A stretch of 6,621 nt of DNA from UBA4716 sp002438865. GTDB lineage: Bacteria > Bacillota > Clostridia > UBA1381. The notes below the pieces were generated by a model. The model saw only the letters and a list, made by a program, of their open reading frames with translations, searched no databases and had not been told where the DNA came from. Position 1 is the stretch's first letter, and every line of letters starts with the position of its first letter. A program made the translations under genes and the position numbers. Below are positions 5,739-6,621 of the stretch, piece after piece. The stretch is from the NCBI GenBank assembly GCA_937907325.1, contig CALERO010000016.1:1-6621 (forward strand). Reading direction: 5' to 3'.

Positions 5739-6173
5739 ATGCTGTACACTGTAGGGGAAATAGCAAAAAAAATAGGTGTTGCGCCGTCAACGCTGAGATA
5801 TTATGATAAAGAGGGACTATTGCCGTTCGTGGAAAGGAGCGGAAGCGGTATAAGAATGTTTAAAGACTCCGATCTTGAGTGGCTGGCGGTAATAGAGTGC
5901 TTAAAAAAGACGGGTATGCCGATTAAGGAAATAAAGAAATTTATAGACTGGTGTATGGAGGGTGACTCCACAATAGAAAAGCGTTTGGAGCTTATCGACA
6001 GACAGCGTGACGCCGTTTTAAGGGAGCAGGAACAGCTCAAAAAAACGCTTGAAACGCTTAACTACAAGCACTGGTATTACGAAACGGCAAAAAAAGCAGG
6101 TACTTGCGCCGTGCATAAAAATATGAAAGAGGAGGATATTCCCGAGGAATTTCGTTCAAGGAGGAAAGGATAA
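5739..6173 (+). CDS. MerR-family transcriptional regulator
   Basis: This 144-residue cytoplasmic DNA-binding protein begins MLYTVGEIAKKIGVAPSTLR, the usual winged helix-turn-helix start, and continues through RYYDKEGLLPF (20-30), a wing with SGSGIRMF (34-41), and the second helical pair (DLEWLAVIECLKKTGMPIKEI). A dimerising coiled coil lies at about 75-110 (repeated Leu/Ile with many charged residues, including the REQEQLKKTLETL stretch). A short tail with HWYYETAKKAGTCAVHK (111-127) follows, which would be the effector region. Cysteines are at 54, 72 and 123. No CueR/MerR-type metal-binding loop is evident. It is transcribed oppositely to the CMD/cupin-dehydrogenase operon and very likely binds the palindrome at 5679-5698, activating that operon and damping its own. 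The stop TAA overlaps the next start as TAATG. The start at 5739 is chosen on ribosome binding site and family N-terminus. Confidence 0.93.
   Translation: MLYTVGEIAKKIGVAPSTLRYYDKEGLLPFVERSGSGIRMFKDSDLEWLAVIECLKKTGMPIKEIKKFIDWCMEGDSTIEKRLELIDRQRDAVLREQEQLKKTLETLNYKHWYYETAKKAGTCAVHKNMKEEDIPEEFRSRRKG
6159..6164 (+). promoter_or_regulatory. Ribosome binding site of the TfoX-domain gene, inside merR
   Basis: A perfect AGGAGG lies 8 bases ahead of ATG 6173 and inside the last codons of merR, where it encodes part of the Arg-rich tail (SRRKG). Confidence 0.85.
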
Positions 6174-6463
6174 TGGCAACATCGAAAGAATATAAGGATT
6201 TTGTGCTCGAATGTCTGGCGGATACGGGCGAAATAAGCTGCCGTGCGATGATGGGGGAGTATCTGCTTTATTATAATAAAAAGCTTATCGGCGGAATTTA
6301 TGATAACAGAGTGCTTGTAAAAATCACAAGCGGCAACGAAAAATACAATATGCCGAAAGAAATCCCGTATGAGGGCGCAAAGCCGCAGTATATGATAGAG
6401 GACATCGAGGACAGGGATAAGGTAAAAAATATCATTATTGATACATATAACAGTATAAAATAG
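6173..6463 (+). CDS. TfoX/Sxy N-terminal-domain protein
   Basis: This 96-residue protein consists only of the TfoX N-terminal domain (PF04993). Visible hallmarks are ATSKEYKDFVLECL at the N-terminus, CRAMMGEYLLYY (23-34), KLIGGIYDNRVLVK (37-50) and PYEGAKPQYMIED (65-77). In gamma-proteobacteria, full TfoX/Sxy proteins add a C-terminal domain and promote competence gene expression; stand-alone N-terminal-domain proteins in Firmicutes are common and have no settled function, so no competence role is claimed. The ATG overlaps the merR stop by one base (TAATG), pointing to translational coupling and co-regulation with the MerR switch. The TAG stop is the first base triplet of a terminator stem. 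The length is normal for single-domain members. Confidence 0.88.
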   Translation: MATSKEYKDFVLECLADTGEISCRAMMGEYLLYYNKKLIGGIYDNRVLVKITSGNEKYNMPKEIPYEGAKPQYMIEDIEDRDKVKNIIIDTYNSIK

Positions 6464-6490
6464 GGTGTTGCAGACGCAACACCCTATTTT
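6457..6490 (+). terminator. Terminator of the merR-tfoX operon, overlapping the stop codon
   Basis: A perfect stem of 15 pairs (6457-6471 with 6476-6490, loop AGAC) has AAAA at its base and TTTT at the 3' side, with more T beyond (GTGTTT). The stop codon TAG (6461-6463) lies within the left arm, so the coding region runs directly into the hairpin. Confidence 0.88.
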
Positions 6491-6541
6491 GTGTTTCGGT
6501 TGCGCATAGTACAGGCAGGAAACGTTTAGCTCCGAAAAAAT

Positions 6542-6575
6542 ATAAGCGCCGTTTTTACGGCGCTTATGTTTTTTT
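6542..6575. terminator. Second terminator, likely bidirectional
   Basis: An 11-pair perfect stem, ATAAGCGCCGT with ACGGCGCTTAT (6542-6552 with 6557-6567), surrounds loop TTTT and is followed by GTTTTTTT. An A-run upstream (6535-6540) gives a T-run on the - strand as well. The 50 or so bases between it and the preceding terminator contain no gene or promoter that I can see. Confidence 0.85.
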
Positions 6576-6588
6576 ACTGTATAGGAAA

Positions 6589-6617
6589 TTGCGTTTTTTG
6601 AAAAAGTATGATATAAT
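6589..6617 (+). promoter_or_regulatory. Extended -10 promoter reading out of the window
   Basis: TATAAT (6612-6617) is preceded by TG at 6609-6610 (extended -10), with a weak -35, TTGCGT (6589-6594), 17 bases upstream. It lies just after two terminators, as expected for the start of a new transcription unit whose gene begins beyond 6621. Confidence 0.65.
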
Positions 6618-6621
6618 AGAA

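Noticed and set aside
5801..6040. Antisense 79-residue frame inside merR
   Set aside because: It is a shadow of the merR coding region with no independent support.
6173..6463. Competence regulator role for the TfoX-domain protein
   Set aside because: Only the N-terminal domain is present and no competence genes are nearby, so the role known from gamma-proteobacteria cannot be transferred.

Overview
The window most likely comes from a gut-type clostridial Firmicute, plausibly Oscillospiraceae/Ruminococcaceae. This is inferred from strong AGGAGG-type ribosome binding sites, near-consensus sigma-A promoters, strong hairpin-plus-T-run terminators, moderate GC, and a long Thr/Ser/Tyr-rich surface protein of the kind found with S-layer homology domains in that group. 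No rRNA, tRNA, CRISPR array or transposase gene is visible.

Left part (1-3111, + strand). The 3' end of a large, probably exported surface protein runs in from outside the window and ends at 1995. A strong terminator follows, then an integral-membrane acyltransferase-3 family protein (2068-3111).

Middle (3112-3701). About 590 bases hold no credible gene. They contain a tandem duplication with a 268-base period, each copy carrying REP-like hairpins. Most hairpins have a GTAG head (or CTAC when inverted) next to a GC-rich stem. A bidirectional terminator closes the region.

Right part (3702-6490). A MerR-family regulator and two enzymes form a self-contained locus. On the - strand lie a carboxymuconolactone-decarboxylase/cupin fusion and, 14 bases downstream, an iron-containing (YqhD/butanol dehydrogenase-like) alcohol dehydrogenase, ending at the bidirectional terminator. 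On the + strand lie a MerR regulator and a TfoX N-terminal-domain protein overlapping by one base. The intergenic DNA holds a - strand promoter with the 19-base spacer typical of MerR-activated promoters and a perfect 20-base palindrome filling it. It also holds a consensus + strand promoter (TTGACA, 17 bases, extended TGaTATAAT) facing it, with the two predicted start sites only a few bases apart. The natural reading is a MerR switch that activates the enzyme pair and limits its own synthesis by binding just downstream of its own start site. The inducing ligand cannot be read from sequence; the enzymes suggest a reactive aldehyde or another small electrophile.

Right edge (6491-6621). A second, bidirectional terminator is followed by an extended -10 promoter that fires out of the window to an unseen gene.

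Most gene families here are known. The parts worth a second look are the face-to-face MerR promoter architecture, the REP-like tandem array, and the cupin-fusion/dehydrogenase pairing, whose substrate is unknown.
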